From contig NC_044565.1 in assembly GCF_007565055.1 (NCBI RefSeq), forward strand, positions 43,011,211-43,075,210: a stretch of DNA of 64,000 nucleotides, in the 5' to 3' direction. The notes beneath the pieces were generated by a model. That model had not been told where the DNA came from. It saw only the letters and a list, made by a program, of their open reading frames with translations, and made no database searches. A program made the translations under genes and the position numbers. Every line of letters starts with the position of its first letter. The first letter of the stretch is position 1. Below, piece by piece: positions 22,805-34,879 of the stretch. The DNA is from Rhinopithecus roxellana. Its lineage: Eukaryota > Chordata > Mammalia > Primates > Cercopithecidae.

Positions 22805-23262
22805 ATCAGAAACAAGGAAGTCTCTCTAATTTCACCACCACCACAACCCTTCTCCCCTAAAGCAGATCATGAAACTAAGAAGGATTTTCTGAGGTTTCCC
22901 TGAAGCAGCTCGTAAGACCTTCATGTGAGAGGGGAATCTCTTTATATCTGGAGGAAGGGAATATCTTTATCTCTGAAAGTGAAGAGTCACAGTGAAGAAT
23001 CTGAACAAAAAGGTCTTGCTAAGTTTCCCCCAGTTTGCCACCATTAGATCACACCCTTTGTCCTATCTTATTTATCCTACACTATCCACTCTTCATCAAA
23101 CCTAGCATGAAAATACACAGGTTTAACTGTTTCTTCGGGTATTTATGTCCTTATGAACCTGTGTCACATAGAACTTACATTAAATAAAATGTGAATGCTT
23201 TTCTTTTGTTAATATGTCTTTTGTTTCACAGGCCTCAGCCATGAAGCTTTATTAGTCAACCT
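22805..23262 (+). mobile_element. Fossil LTR (ERVL-like), copy 1
   Basis: Aligns along its length with the copy at 31927: shared landmarks are 'gaggggaatctctttat' versus 'gagagatgctctctctat', 'atctgaacaaa', 'cattagatc', 'catcaaacct', 'gcttttct', 'gttaat' and 'cctcagcca'. No internal viral genes lie between the two copies, so each is probably a solo LTR. I could not assign the family name. Confidence 0.6.
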
Positions 23263-23321
23263 TTCTATGCCCATAATCAATGAGAACTCAAATAGAAAAT
23301 ATATTAACTCAATTTTCCTTT

Positions 23322-23645
23322 ATTTTATTTTATTTTTTATTTATTTTTATTTATTTTTTTTTTTTTGAGACGGAGTCTGGCTCTGTCTCCCAGGCTGGAG
23401 TGCAGTGGCCGGATCTCAGCTCACTGCAAGCTCCGCCTCCCGGGTTTACGCCATTCTCCTGCCTCAGCCTCCCGAGTAGCTGGGACTACAGGCGCCCGCC
23501 ACCTCGCCCGGCTAGTTTTTTGTATTTTTAGTAGAGACGGGGTTTCACCGTGTTAGCCAGGATAGTCTCGATCTCCTGACCTCGTGATCCGCCCGTCTCA
23601 GCCTCCCAAAGTGCTGGGATTACAGGCTTGAGCCACCGCGCCCGG
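23322..23645 (-). mobile_element. AluY, cercopithecid type
   Basis: Reverse-oriented Alu with a tail of mixed TTTTA units (23322-23350). The TSD 'ctcaattttccttt' is at 23309-23321 and 23646-23659. It stands head-to-head with the plus-strand Alu at 23676, only 30 bp away. Confidence 0.94.
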
Positions 23646-23675
23646 CTCAATTTTCCTTTTGAAAGTATTTTTGAA

Positions 23676-23995
23676 GCCCAGGCACAGTGGCTCACACCTA
23701 TAATCCCAGCACTTTGGGAGGCTGAGGTGGGTAGATCACCTGAGGTCAGGTGTTCAAGACCAGCCAAGCCAACATGATGAAACCCCATCTCTACTTAAAA
23801 TACAAAAATTAGCCGGGCGTAGGATGCATGCCTGTAATCCCAGCTAGTCGAGAGACTGAGGCAGAAGAATTGCTTGAACCTGGGAGGAGGAGGTTGCAGT
23901 GAGCTGAGATCACACCATTGCACGCCAGTCTGGCAACAGAGTAAGACTCCGTCTCAAAAAAAAAAAAAAAGAAAAAGAAAAGAAAAGAAAAAAAA
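23676..23995 (+). mobile_element. AluS-grade SINE
   Basis: Plus-strand Alu with an A/G tail. The TSD 'gaaagtatttttgaa' (23661-23675) recurs as 'gaaagtacttttgga' (23996-24010). Confidence 0.93.
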
Positions 23996-24010
23996 GAAAG
24001 TACTTTTGGA

Positions 24011-25309
24011 AAAAGAAGAAAACATCAACAACATCAACCATTTTTTAAAAAGTTAGGTTATGCTTCATATTAGGTACAAGTTTAGCGTAATTCTTTCTTC
24101 TTCCTAAAGCATTTTTTAAAATGCCCAAGATGACAATGAGAAAGCATATGAAGGCCTAAATGTCATGATATTTCATATACTATACTGCTAAAGTTAAAAA
24201 GTGAACAAATATATTCTAGAGAAAAAGGTTCAATTAAGGTAGTTGTAATTAAAGGAATTATATGACCTTTCAACTAAGATTTAATTGTTAAGTACACATC
24301 AGAGTTTGTCATGAAGATAATATCCAGTTATTATAGTAAATATGGTACAGGGAATTTCTTTCAGTTGTTATTGTATTGAATGTTACCTATTTCAGAAACA
24401 GTCTAAAGAGGAGTGACATTCTAGTAATTAATCTTAAATGATTTCAGGATAGAAACATAGACCTAGGCCAAAAAAATGGAAATGATGCACCAAAAAAAAA
24501 AAAAAAAATCAGCAATTTCTTCCTCAAACTTCCTAATCCAAATGGCCAATTGCTGGTTGTCATTGCATTAATCTAATTATAACTCTTTCCTATTGAATTT
24601 TCAAATACATGAAATGACTGGGAAAAAAATAGCAACTTGTAAAAATCAAAGGGTTCCACGGTTAATATTACATTCAAAGGTAATTACTTAACACAGGCAA
24701 AGCTGAACTGCACAACCTACAATTCTGCAACTTTCTATAGGCCCTTTTGCTTCTACTTTAAATAAAAGAAATTCCTTTCATTTTGTCAAGAAAACTTTTC
24801 TGTACCTCACTACTGCCTGACAAGGGAACAGATGGCAATTTAAGGGGAGAATTTATGAGAGCCACAATCTTAATGTTGCATAAAGGAAAGAAAAAGACTC
24901 GCATCAAAACCACTGACAAATGTACTTGCTAATATTAATGCACTCCCCATTCATCCAATATGCTTCCTAATTGCTTTTCTGTACATAATAATGTGGCACC
25001 TGCTGCTCAACATTGCAAACGCATCAGGATTTCTCCAAAGTCAAACAGCTCTGCAACTGGCCCTCTCCCAGTGATAAATGTAGAGCACTGTATCACGCAC
25101 AGTTCCTGTCAGTGGCATAATTAAAATTTTATACTTACAGAAAAAGATAGTAAACAATCAGTTCTTAAATGGATTCACAAGAGGAACTCTTGTTACAGCC
25201 AACTTTATAATTAGTATGCATCATGTACTGCTAATATATCCATGACAAGAAAATAGGAAAAAAATTAGAAACTTGAGTTGTTCCCTTTAATGCAATGTTA
25301 AACTACTTT

Positions 25310-25347
<38 letters not shown>

Positions 25348-25544
25348 CTTTTTTTAAAAGAAGAAAATAATCTATTACTGTACTATTGCATAAAGAACCT
25401 TCTCTCATATTAGCATAACTGCTTCTACTATAAAACTTGTCTATGCCTTCTCAAGTGACAATGAGAATGAGATTAGACTAGAAGGGAGAAAACTTTTGTA
25501 TGCATACATATCAATGAAAGCATGGTACTTATTTTGTAGTACAA
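24011..25544. other. Repeat-poor block, candidate regulatory DNA
   Basis: 1.5 kb without recognisable transposons, apart from A runs at 24492 and 25315. The segment 24640-25140 looks compositionally constrained and contains 'attaatgcac', 'ctaattgc' and 'gcataattaaaa'. No coding potential is seen. Regulatory function is an inference only. Confidence 0.35.
25315..25364. repeat. 29-A run followed by a small inverted repeat
   Basis: A poly(A) of 29 (25315-25343) abuts 'cttctttttttaaaagaag', an imperfect inverted repeat. It has no SINE body upstream, so it is not an obvious retroposon tail. Confidence 0.7.
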
Positions 25545-25882
25545 GGGTCCAAAAACTACAGTCTCTTGGTAAAATCCAGGCCAAAACCAGATTTTTTGTA
25601 AAGCCTGTGAATTGAGAATGGATTTTACATTTTTAAATGGTTGGAATAAAAATCAAAAGAAAAATAATATTTTGTGACACCTGAAAATTACATGAAATTT
25701 AATTTTCAATGTCCATAAATACAGTTTTATTGGAACACAGTCACACTCATTCATTTATTTATCATATTGTCTATGGCTACTTTCTTGCTACCAGGGCAGA
25801 ATTGAGTAGCTGCAACAGAGACCTAGTCTGCAAAGCCTAAAGTATTTACTATCTGGTGCTATGCAGAGTTTGCTGATCTCAG
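25545..25882 (+). mobile_element. Ancient DNA-transposon fossil (hAT-like MER)
   Basis: Plus-strand copy with the familiar order 'aaactacagtctcttgg', 'tttttgtaaagcctgtg', 'cagttttattggaacacag', 'attgtctatggctact', 'ttgagtagctgcaacagaga' and 'gcaaagcctaaagtattt'. The same family appears in reverse at 37834. I recognise the family pattern but not its exact name; non-coding. Confidence 0.7.
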
Positions 25883-26454
25883 ATCTAAGGCATCCATACT
25901 CTACAAATCTATGTAATTGGAGTGTGTCATTATGTACACGTATATGCACACATAAAAAATCAGTGATCTATGAGATAAAAGTAGAGTTACAACAAACATA
26001 TCTGTGTGCATGCACGTGTGATGTAAAAGGTTAAAAATTGTAATTCTAGGTGTAACTAAAAATTAATGTTTACATTGTGATGAAAATCAAATTATATTAA
26101 TTATCTGGGCTTTTATTTTGATTATAATTATATCTAGCAAATTAGTGCTTTACTTTTGCATGTAAGTATTTTATGTTTCTTATGTCTGTGAAGAGTCCAT
26201 TTTATTAAACAATAAAACAACCAAAACAACAACAGCAAAATATATACATATATATATATAAAATATATATAATTTTTGGCTATCACTCAATGTGGAAATA
26301 ATGAGTGATTTAGTAAAACACCACTGTTGAGGCCACTTTGCTATTTTCTTTCCTGAAGCTATCAGTAAGCTAAAAAAGAAGTTATTTGATAAAATTGTTT
26401 AAGACTACATACACACACAGATACAAATGAATCCATGTAAAACTGCTGAAATTA
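25883..26454. other. AT-rich DNA with a TA run
   Basis: Mostly AT-rich, with an alternating (TA)n tract at 26239-26275 and no gene or repeat family identified. Confidence 0.45.
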
Positions 26455-26620
26455 TAAGGTGCTTTCAATCTGTTCCCTGAGTTTGATACTGTATTACTGT
26501 ATTCAAATTATGTCAGATATTACCAATGGGGGAACTAGGAGAAGGGTACATGGGACTTCTCTCTAATATTTTTATAATTTCCTGTAAATCAGTAATTATT
26601 TCAAAATAAAGGTTTTCTTT
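26455..26620 (+). mobile_element. L1M 3' end
   Basis: Old L1 tail: 'caaattatgtcagatattac', 'caatgggggaactaggagaa', 'gggtacatgggacttctct' and 'taattatttcaaaataaag'. Confidence 0.72.
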
Positions 26621-29600
26621 GAGAAGGGAATCCTCTAGATTATATGGGTAGTTCCTCTATCTGATATAAAATTACATTGTACCAAGATTTTCAAAAATTT
26701 GACAGGGAAAAAGAAAATGAGAAAAACTAATAGATCTAAAAATTTCCACACTTGCCTTATATGAAATGAGGCTGAAATAAATCAATCAGCTTAATTTTTT
26801 CTAATCAATATAATGGGGTGTAGGGAACCCAGCTAAACAGACTATGTGGTTTGGTGGACAATGGCTGGCTGACCGGTTTGCTTCACGTGGTTTGTCAAGT
26901 GTTCCTCTTCAGTAAGTCCAGCCTGCAGAGCCTGATGACTATTTCTTTGCCCCTAGTGCCCCTCTTCTCACGTTCCCCAAGCACATTCCTATTGGCCAGA
27001 ACCTTTCCTTTATTGTACAATTACCATCTTTTACATCTAGATGAAAATCCTTTTCTTTACAGCTGAAAGCTGGAAGTGAAGGGAATTTGAATCTAGAGGA
27101 TTTTAACTTGTTTGCTTCACTAGGAACCATGCCTCATACGATGTAGTGCCTTTTTAAAAGGCTGTTCCTTTGAGGAAATAGTATTAATTCCAATACTTTT
27201 TTAAAAGAGGGGGAGACCTACCTGTGTATGTAAATAAAGTGACAAATTCCACAACTAAAGATCTCAGGGAGATTAAAGTCTGAATCAGAAGCACAGATGC
27301 AGATAAAATAATTTGCATCATGAATGAAAATGTTATACACTAAAATCCTAGGAAAAACAAAAACCTTTTTTTTAAGATAAAACTGCATAAAAATTACTGA
27401 TGTGAGTGAGGAAATAAAGTATATTTTTAGTTTTCATGCCAGGAAAGAGATGAGATTCATTTTTATACCAGCTTCACAAAGGCTTGCTAGCAACCTGCTT
27501 AGAATACAATAGATGGGATTTAAATTTTCTTTTCCTTTACGTGGTTTGCTCATTTGCATGCTAGGCCCCAGAATGGTCTTCTCTCTCTCTCTGCCATTTC
27601 ACAGAAACACTGGGATCTGAGCGCTGGGAGCAAACTGAAAGGTTCAAGGGTGCTTGTGAGTTCAGCAGAAAGCTCTTTTTATCAGTGTATTTGCAAGGGA
27701 AAAATGTAGTGCTTTCCTCACTTCATTGGGCAACTTTTCCTTTGAGGGACAGCTTCAAAAATCTCCTCCCCAGAACACCTCTCAGCGCAGAAAGCGCTCT
27801 GCATTCCTCAAACACACAGAAGGAAGCTCACCATGGGGACTCCTAATGAACAAAGACAAAATTAGCGTTGGTTTGGAAGGATTTTAGAAAGAGGATCAGT
27901 CTACCTTCTCCACCTGGGTGTCAGTTCCTCAAATTTCTTCATTTAAAATATTAGACATGGCTGTTATTCAAACTTAAAAGAAAGTCCAAGGGGGCTGAGA
28001 CCTTGGAAGAAAAGGCTATCCAGACTTTATTTTCAAATTCATTTTAGGATGATTAAAGTATATACAAATGTCACAACTATCCAACCCAGTGACTAATAAT
28101 TTAAAAGAAGAGAAGGAAATAAACACAAGACATTTAGTCCCTCAAATAGGAAATATCAATCCAATCCAATGATTACAGTCAGTTTTTAAAACCTAGACAG
28201 TACATTCTCATCATAAAAGACATACTGTATATAGAGAAATGCTCCCTCATTGCAATATAAAGATCTCAGATGTGATGCCTGACGAAATAATAAAAGAACT
28301 GTATTCATCAACAGACTTAAAACTGCACGTTATTCTCTGTTACTGACAGACAACTGTTCATAGGAACTGGAAGAGGTTGGGATGGCATTCCTATGTAAAT
28401 AAGAGGGAGTGGTGCTGGAGTGTTGTTTTTTCCAGCATTGCAAGAGCCCTCACAGCAGGAAATGTTTTATTGTAATGCAAATGTGTTTGATTTTCTCCAA
28501 AATCCCCTTTCACTGTCTTTCCTGTCTGAATGTATCATCACACCATATTTGCAATTCTATTAAGCACCATTTTATATTAGCCTAATTTACGTAACCTACC
28601 TAATAGGAATCGGAAATGTTACAGTTATTTTACTGGATCCAATTAGTATTTCATTGTTTTAGCCTGAGCACAATATTGTACAATAGTCCTCAATACTCAG
28701 CTAAATGGGATAGGATGTACTCCACGTAATACGATAAATGGAAGCATATGTTTTAAGCTAATTAAAACACAGTTAAAACCTGCCTGAACTGAAACCAACT
28801 GCATCCTTTAATATCTGGTGAATGACTATTTAAAAAAAAAAATCTAATAATAAAATGTCATATCATGGTGAACTTAAGAAAAAAGTACAAAAGTTAAGTA
28901 CTGAAAATAGCTGGACTAAATTACTAGTGGATTGTTTCCTGGAAACACATTTTCTCTTTTTATGTGTCACACAGAGAAGAAGAGTGAGTTTTTCCCAAGT
29001 TAGATACACAAATTCACAAAAATGTGTAAACATTATTGGTTAACCAGAGGGTGAGGAATAGTTTAAGTATTCCCATAATTAAAAATAGAGTTTATTTCTT
29101 ATTTTAACATCCAATTTATAGAAATATGTCAAATGTTGCATTTTGTGCATATCAGAGATAATATATTCAGCAAAAAGAAGTTACATAATTTCAAATCAAA
29201 AAATTTTCCAACAATACTCAATTTTACAAATAGCTTTATTTAGAGATACCACAGAGTAGGAAAAAAACCTAAAATGTTGGGTTGAAATTGTGAAAGTAAC
29301 AATAGTAAACATTGTGGGTATTGAGTATAAATATGTATAACATATATATTATGTGTACACCAAAAATTCCTTATAATGCAGGAAAATCATTTTTCTTTAA
29401 TTTCAGAATTTTGCTATTGAATTCATATTGGGTTCTTATGCTGTTTTATCTGGGTATTGTTCCCCTAAGATTACAGGCTCTATTAAAATATGAGTAGGAA
29501 GTAGATCTAGGAGGAAAGAATAGATATATATGAGCGATACATAACCCAATGAAAAGCATATTTGCTTCTTATTTTTTATACAGGCACCTCTCAAACCTCA

Positions 29601-29721
29601 TTTCAATAAAAATAGTGTATGAAATTGTAGCTTTGCCAAAACTAACTTTCAAAAAAAGAAAACAGGTACAAGAAGTTTCTCTTACAGTAAAAGACAGGCA
29701 AAATTGAATGTCTGGCAAAAT
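26621..29721. other. Longest repeat-poor block, ~3.1 kb
   Basis: No transposon was recognised over 3.1 kb, unusual in this Alu-dense window. It contains perfect octamer-type sites 'atttgcat' at 27552 and 'atgcaaat' at 28475, a CT run before 'ccatttcacag' at 27580-27605, and AT-rich flanks. I found no exon or start codon that can be defended. It may hold conserved non-coding elements. Confidence 0.35.
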
Positions 29722-29722
29722 A

Positions 29723-29740
<18 letters not shown>
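29722..29740. repeat. (TA)n run at an Alu junction
   Basis: About nine TA units immediately before the T tail of the Alu. Confidence 0.85.
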
Positions 29741-29754
<14 letters not shown>

Positions 29755-30039
29755 CTTTGAGACGGAGTCTCGCTCTGTCGCCCAAGCTGGAGTGCAGTGG
29801 CCGGATCTCAGCTCACTGCAAGCTCCGCTTTTCGGGTTCATGCCATTCTCCTGCCTCAGCCTCCCGAGTAGCTGGGACTATAGGCGCCCGCCACCTCGCC
29901 CGGCTAGTTTTTTGTATTTTTTAGTAGAGACGGGATTTCACCGGGTTAGCCAGGATGGTCTCGATCTCCTGACCTTGTGATCCGCCCGTCTCGGCCTCCC
30001 AAAGTGCTGGGATTACAGGCTTGAGCCACCGCGCTCGGC
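29741..30039 (-). mobile_element. AluY, cercopithecid type
   Basis: Reverse-oriented young Alu with 'gtggccggatctcagctcac' and 'gcttgagccaccgcgctcgg'. The TSD 'caaaatat' precedes the TA run and recurs at 30040, so the TA tract is part of the target/tail junction. Confidence 0.92.
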
Positions 30040-31227
30040 CAAAATATTAAATACAATATTTGGTGAGAAAACTAACTTTTTTTTATTTTTATTTTTATTT
30101 TTATTATTTTTTTAACCTATGGCAATGGTAAGAAATAGTACTAAAGTGAACTCCTGGGCTGACTGGAGATTCTTAACAATAACATTATGATGGTTGCACT
30201 AAACCTGAGAGTGTGCTTTATGTCATTTCTTTCGACTTTGCCATTAACTCCATAACAGCTGGCACCAAATATACTAAATTGTGATATAATGAGCTTGTAT
30301 ATTGCTAGCAATTACAGAGTTAAGCTGAATAAATCCTTAGAGTACAAAATAAGTGTGCTTTCCACCTGACAATAAATTAAAAGTGACGCCTGCCTTAATT
30401 TAAAATTGCCTAAGATCATATATAAAAATCAACAAAAAACATTGTGATTGAAACCACATCTCAAAATATGCCAGGTTTGACTCTATCCCTTTCATATATG
30501 TTTATGACATCTGTCATCTCGATCTATTATTTAAACACTTTTTATGCACTGCTGAGTTATGAAGTATGTTTGTGATAACTATACTTCTGAATTTGAAAGC
30601 TCAAGATGTGAATGCTATATATCTTGGTTTCCTTGTCAATATATAAATCTGAACAGAAACTAGATAACCAGACCACAATATTCTTTTAAACTATGACACA
30701 AGAGGGGTTGTGCCTTTAGAAAAACAATTCAATTAAATGTCTGAGGACCAGAATTTGGAAGCTCTTGGTAAACAAAAATAAACATCACTTCAATGAAACT
30801 CATATATAACATGAAATTCATTTTTCTTTAATTGGTTTTTGAAAAATATAACTTAGACCATATATTAATGGACCATGTCCAAAAGTAGTCTAAATGGCAG
30901 TTGCAGTTAGACAGCCTCAAACTGCCAGGGGATTGGGTTTTATCTGTCAGCATAAAAACACTTACCATGGATTAGATAAAGGGGGATGGGACAGGTAGCA
31001 ATACAGGACTCCTCTCTTCACATACCTACACAAACACATACACACACAGCAAATACTAAAAGTTAAGTAAGTGCCATTGAGTCTTCCGGCTCACCATAGA
31101 GCTGGATGTGATTTTGGGAAGTGACTGGAAGAAGTCTTTTGGCTTCTAGGAGGGAAATAAAACTATCCCAACTGATAGTTATATTTTTCCCTTTTGAATA
31201 TATTTAGGAATAGAAACAATATGTTTT
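30040..31227. other. Unassigned AT-rich DNA
   Basis: Contains a TTTTA-type run at 30078-30115 and no recognised repeat or exon. Confidence 0.4.
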
Positions 31228-31240
31228 AAGAGGTAGCTCC

Positions 31241-31558
31241 AGCCGGGCATGGTGGCTCGGCTCACGCCTGAATCCCAGCACTTTGGACTTTGGGAGGCTG
31301 ACGTGGGGGCATCACCTGAGGTCAGGAGTTCGAGATCAGCCTGGCCAATGTGATGAAACCCTGTCTTTACTAAAAATACAAAAATTAACCAGGCATGGTG
31401 GCACGTGCCTGTAATCCCAGCTACTCGGGAGGCTGAAGCACGAGAATTGCTGGAATGCTGGAACCTGGGAGGCAGAGGCTGCAGTGAGCCAAGATGGCAT
31501 CACTGCACTCCAGTCTGGGCAACAGAGCAAGACTTTGTCTCAAAAAAAAAAAAAAAAA
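31241..31558 (+). mobile_element. AluS with three short internal duplications
   Basis: Plus-strand Alu flanked by a perfect 13-bp TSD 'aagaggtagctcc' (31228-31240, 31559-31571). It contains three tandem micro-duplications: 'ggctcggctc', 'actttggactttgg' and 'ctggaatgctggaa'. Confidence 0.94.
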
Positions 31559-31926
31559 AAGAGGTAGCTCCTTCTTCTCTGAAAATGTGGCTTCTCATCT
31601 TGAACATTCCATATTACCAAATGAGTCTATTAAATGTACCCTAAAATCTTTCAGTGATCTGGAATGTATAAGCCCATCGTATAAGGCTGTAATGTTTCCA
31701 TTCAAAAAAAGTAGGCTGCCTGTTTTGGGACATTGACCAATCTCATCATTGCATCATTTCCTATAGAATCAATTTGTATTATTGTGTATGGAGGTACAGA
31801 TTGGCATCGATTCAAAGTACTGAAATTAGATTAGCCCTAAAAGAAACTAAGCTTGTTGGCAGGCCAGAATTTGAGCTGAAGTAGAAATTACAAAATATAG
31901 CAATTAACCACTACTTCCTCAGTTAC

Positions 31927-32808
31927 TGTTGGGGTTTAGGACATGCTACTCCAAAATATGGCACCTTGACAGATGGAATATTTTAAGCTGAAAAAATTTA
32001 AGAAACAGCATTTGCATGAAGGTCTCCCTGACTTTCCCCAGCTTTTCTCCACTAAAACAGGTCATAAAACCTAGAAAGGATTGTCTGACCCTCCCCTAAT
32101 GGAGGCCATAAAACCCTCATGTGAGAGATGCTCTCTCTATACCAGAGGAAAAGAGCAGCCTTATCTCTTAAGACACAGAATCACAAAGAAAAATCTGAAC
32201 AAACAGGTGTTGCCAAGTTCTCCCCTAGTTTATTATCATTAGATCGTACCCCCTTTGTCCAATTATATTTCTCCATGACTGTCCACTGTACATCAAACCT
32301 ACTACAGTATAAAAAGCTCTACAGTTTAGCTGCTTCTTTGGGTCTTAATTTCCTCATGGAGGCTCCCATACCACATAAAGTTTATATTTGAAACATATGA
32401 GCCGGGCGCGGTGGCTCAAGCCTGTAATCCCAGCACTTTGGGAGGCTGAGACGGGCGGATCACGAGGTCAGGAGATCGAGACCATCCTGGCTAACACGGT
32501 GAAACCCCGTCTCTACTAAAAATACAAAAAAATTAGCCGGGCGAGGTGGCGGGCGCCTGTAGTCCCAGCTACTCGGGAGGCTGAGGCAGGAGAATGGCGT
32601 AAACCCGGGAGGCGGAGCTTGCAGTGAGCTGAGATCCGGCCACTGCACTCCAGCCTGGGCGACAGAGCAAGACTCCGTCTCAAAAAAAAAAAAAAAAAAA
32701 AAAAATGAAACATATGTATGCTTTTCTCTCGTTAATCTGTCTTTCATTATAGGGGCCCCAGCCAATGAACCTTAGATGAGAAGGGGAAGATATGCTTTCT
32801 CCTCCACA
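31927..32808 (+). mobile_element. Fossil LTR (ERVL-like), copy 2, with an AluY
   Basis: Begins 'tgttggggtttaggacatgc' and ends near 'ttctcctccaca', interrupted by the AluY at 32401. It matches copy 1 at 22805 in the same orientation. It has a possible TATA-like 'agtataaaaagctc' at 32305 and no adjacent internal viral sequence. The 87-residue frame inside it is a chance frame. Confidence 0.62.
32401..32705 (+). mobile_element. AluY, cercopithecid type
   Basis: Very intact young Alu inserted in the fossil LTR. The TSD 'tgaaacatatg' is at 32389-32399 and 32706-32716. Confidence 0.96.
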
Positions 32809-34879
32809 CTGTCTAATTCTCAGACCTTGAGTGGGTGGAGGCAAAGGTGAAAATCTGAGATCTAAAATTTTTTTGTATCAGCAGAAAAGTTGTATTCCTT
32901 TTAAAGGCACATCCAAGGCCTTAACAGACAGCCACAAATCAAAGTAGGCGTTTAAAGCATTAGATAGTAAGGTACAAGATATACAATGGGGGAAAATGCT
33001 TCACCATCCGAAGTGTACATCAAACTTGGCTGCATCGACAACTGAGCTCTTCAAGTGCTAGGGGGTGTGGTTGAGGGTAAGAGCATGTTTGCAGAACTAA
33101 AAGAAATGTTTCTCAGCTATTCCTACATGCAGGAACAAAACCAAATGCAAGACACTGCCTTCAGAATTCTCAAGCCTCTTTCCGTTAGCTGTGCTTTGAG
33201 CCAAAGGATTAGCTTTTGCAGTGACCAAAATTGATGGTTCCGATGCCTGAAATGACCACAAAGACAGATTTGGAGAGACTTAACTGCAAAGCTTTTACTG
33301 ATGCATATGTTCCCAGATATACACATTTTGCAACCACAGAAATGAGAAGGTTCTACAAAGAAAAAGGGAGGAAGTGTTAACGAGAATTGTTTTTTAACAA
33401 ATGGTCTTCACCTGTTCAATATTGCATAGAATTTATAACAAGCTAAACTCCTGTGCTTGCCCAGAAAATTTCAGAATTACTTCTGAGAACATCTCTCCTT
33501 TTTTTTACTCTGCAACTTTCTAATGCCATCTTAACAATACTCATAAAGATAATATTCTAAAGGAAAAATAAAAGACTATTTCCAATTGATTTGGAAATAA
33601 AAGGTCAATTTTAAAATGTGAATTTATAAAAGTATATCATAATACATAATCTGCTGACCAACATGCCATTAATCTCTTAAATCTAAATAACATGGATTTC
33701 TGTTTTACTCCTAACTCATAAAACCATAAGGAACCCCACGGACTGGCATTCATACTTTCTATGGCCAAAGCTTCAAATGGGACAGGCACTTTACTTTGTT
33801 CTGGGATGTGGATTTGTGGGCAGATGACAAGGTGCTAATGAGGAGCTAATGTCCCAGCAGCTGGCAAACTGCCAACCTCAGGATGGGAGGATTAGAGCAT
33901 TTGTCTGCATTAGCCCTGTACAAAGGAGGGAGGGGCTGGGGGAAAGCCAACTCCAGGTTGAATAACTTGACTCACATCGGATCTTGTGTCCCATTCCAAA
34001 GGTAAGGGGCTATTTGAGGATAATTATGCACTTCTCCTAGGTGGCATGGCTAGTTCTCATGTGGATACACTTGACTTGGTTCTCACTGTGGAATAAATTA
34101 GTTAGAATAGGCAAGTTCAGAACCTGTCCCACCTCATCACCAACTCAGGATATAATCATATTAATGAGGAACCAGGTGAAACTTCTTGTCTACATTAGAT
34201 TCATTCGTCATGAATGTAAAGTTAGTTTATACAAGTGTCTAACTAGATCACTTCTTGAATTCAAATTTTATTTTTAAAGACAAGGGTGCTTTATTTTCTA
34301 ATTTTGCCATCAAAAATTCATATCATGAGTTTTGACTGATTGGAAAAAATCCCCAGAGAGACTTGAAATTTCAATAGAATCATGCTGCCTGAGCAGAATG
34401 CAGCCGAGGTTCTTCCACCTGGCCACTTCCATCCAAGTCTTCCCAACATTCATTTCAATAACAATTATCCCTCTTACATTTTAAAATCTCATGGATATGC
34501 TTATTAATGTAGATTTTCACTTACATAAAAACCTAAAGAAGGGAAATTTGAATGAAAGTACAGGTTTGAAGGGATAAAACAAATATGCATTTTTTTCCCC
34601 TGGAAATTGTAAAAAAACAAAAGCTTGATACATGAAAATAAGCATTATTAACAGGCAAAAAATTAGTCCTAAACTGAATACACAGTAAGTTACATCCTAT
34701 AATTTTAATTTTAAGGCATTTTATCTTTTATAAAGACATATGAATGTGTTTATAGTATTTATTTTTAGATATGTAGTCTATATAAGTTCATTGTTATGTG
34801 CATAGTGGTGACTTACATGCTCCAAGCCACACACACACACAGAGTCCATGATCCCGCATAATCTGCATCATGTCTATTG
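32809..34879. other. Repeat-poor DNA, ~2 kb
   Basis: No transposon recognised. The part 33720-34020 is a candidate conserved element with 'aaggtgctaatgaggagcta' and the E-box palindrome 'cagcagctgg'. The minus-strand 67-residue frame at 33123-33326 has no known domain. Confidence 0.35.

Noticed and set aside
27575..27660. Possible exon after a polypyrimidine tract and 'ccatttcacag'
   Set aside because: A plausible 3' splice site alone is weak; no long open frame or matching donor could be defended. RNA-seq would decide.
23262..31927. A provirus bounded by the two related LTRs
   Set aside because: No gag, pol or env traces were recognised between them, and the block looks like ordinary repeat-poor DNA.
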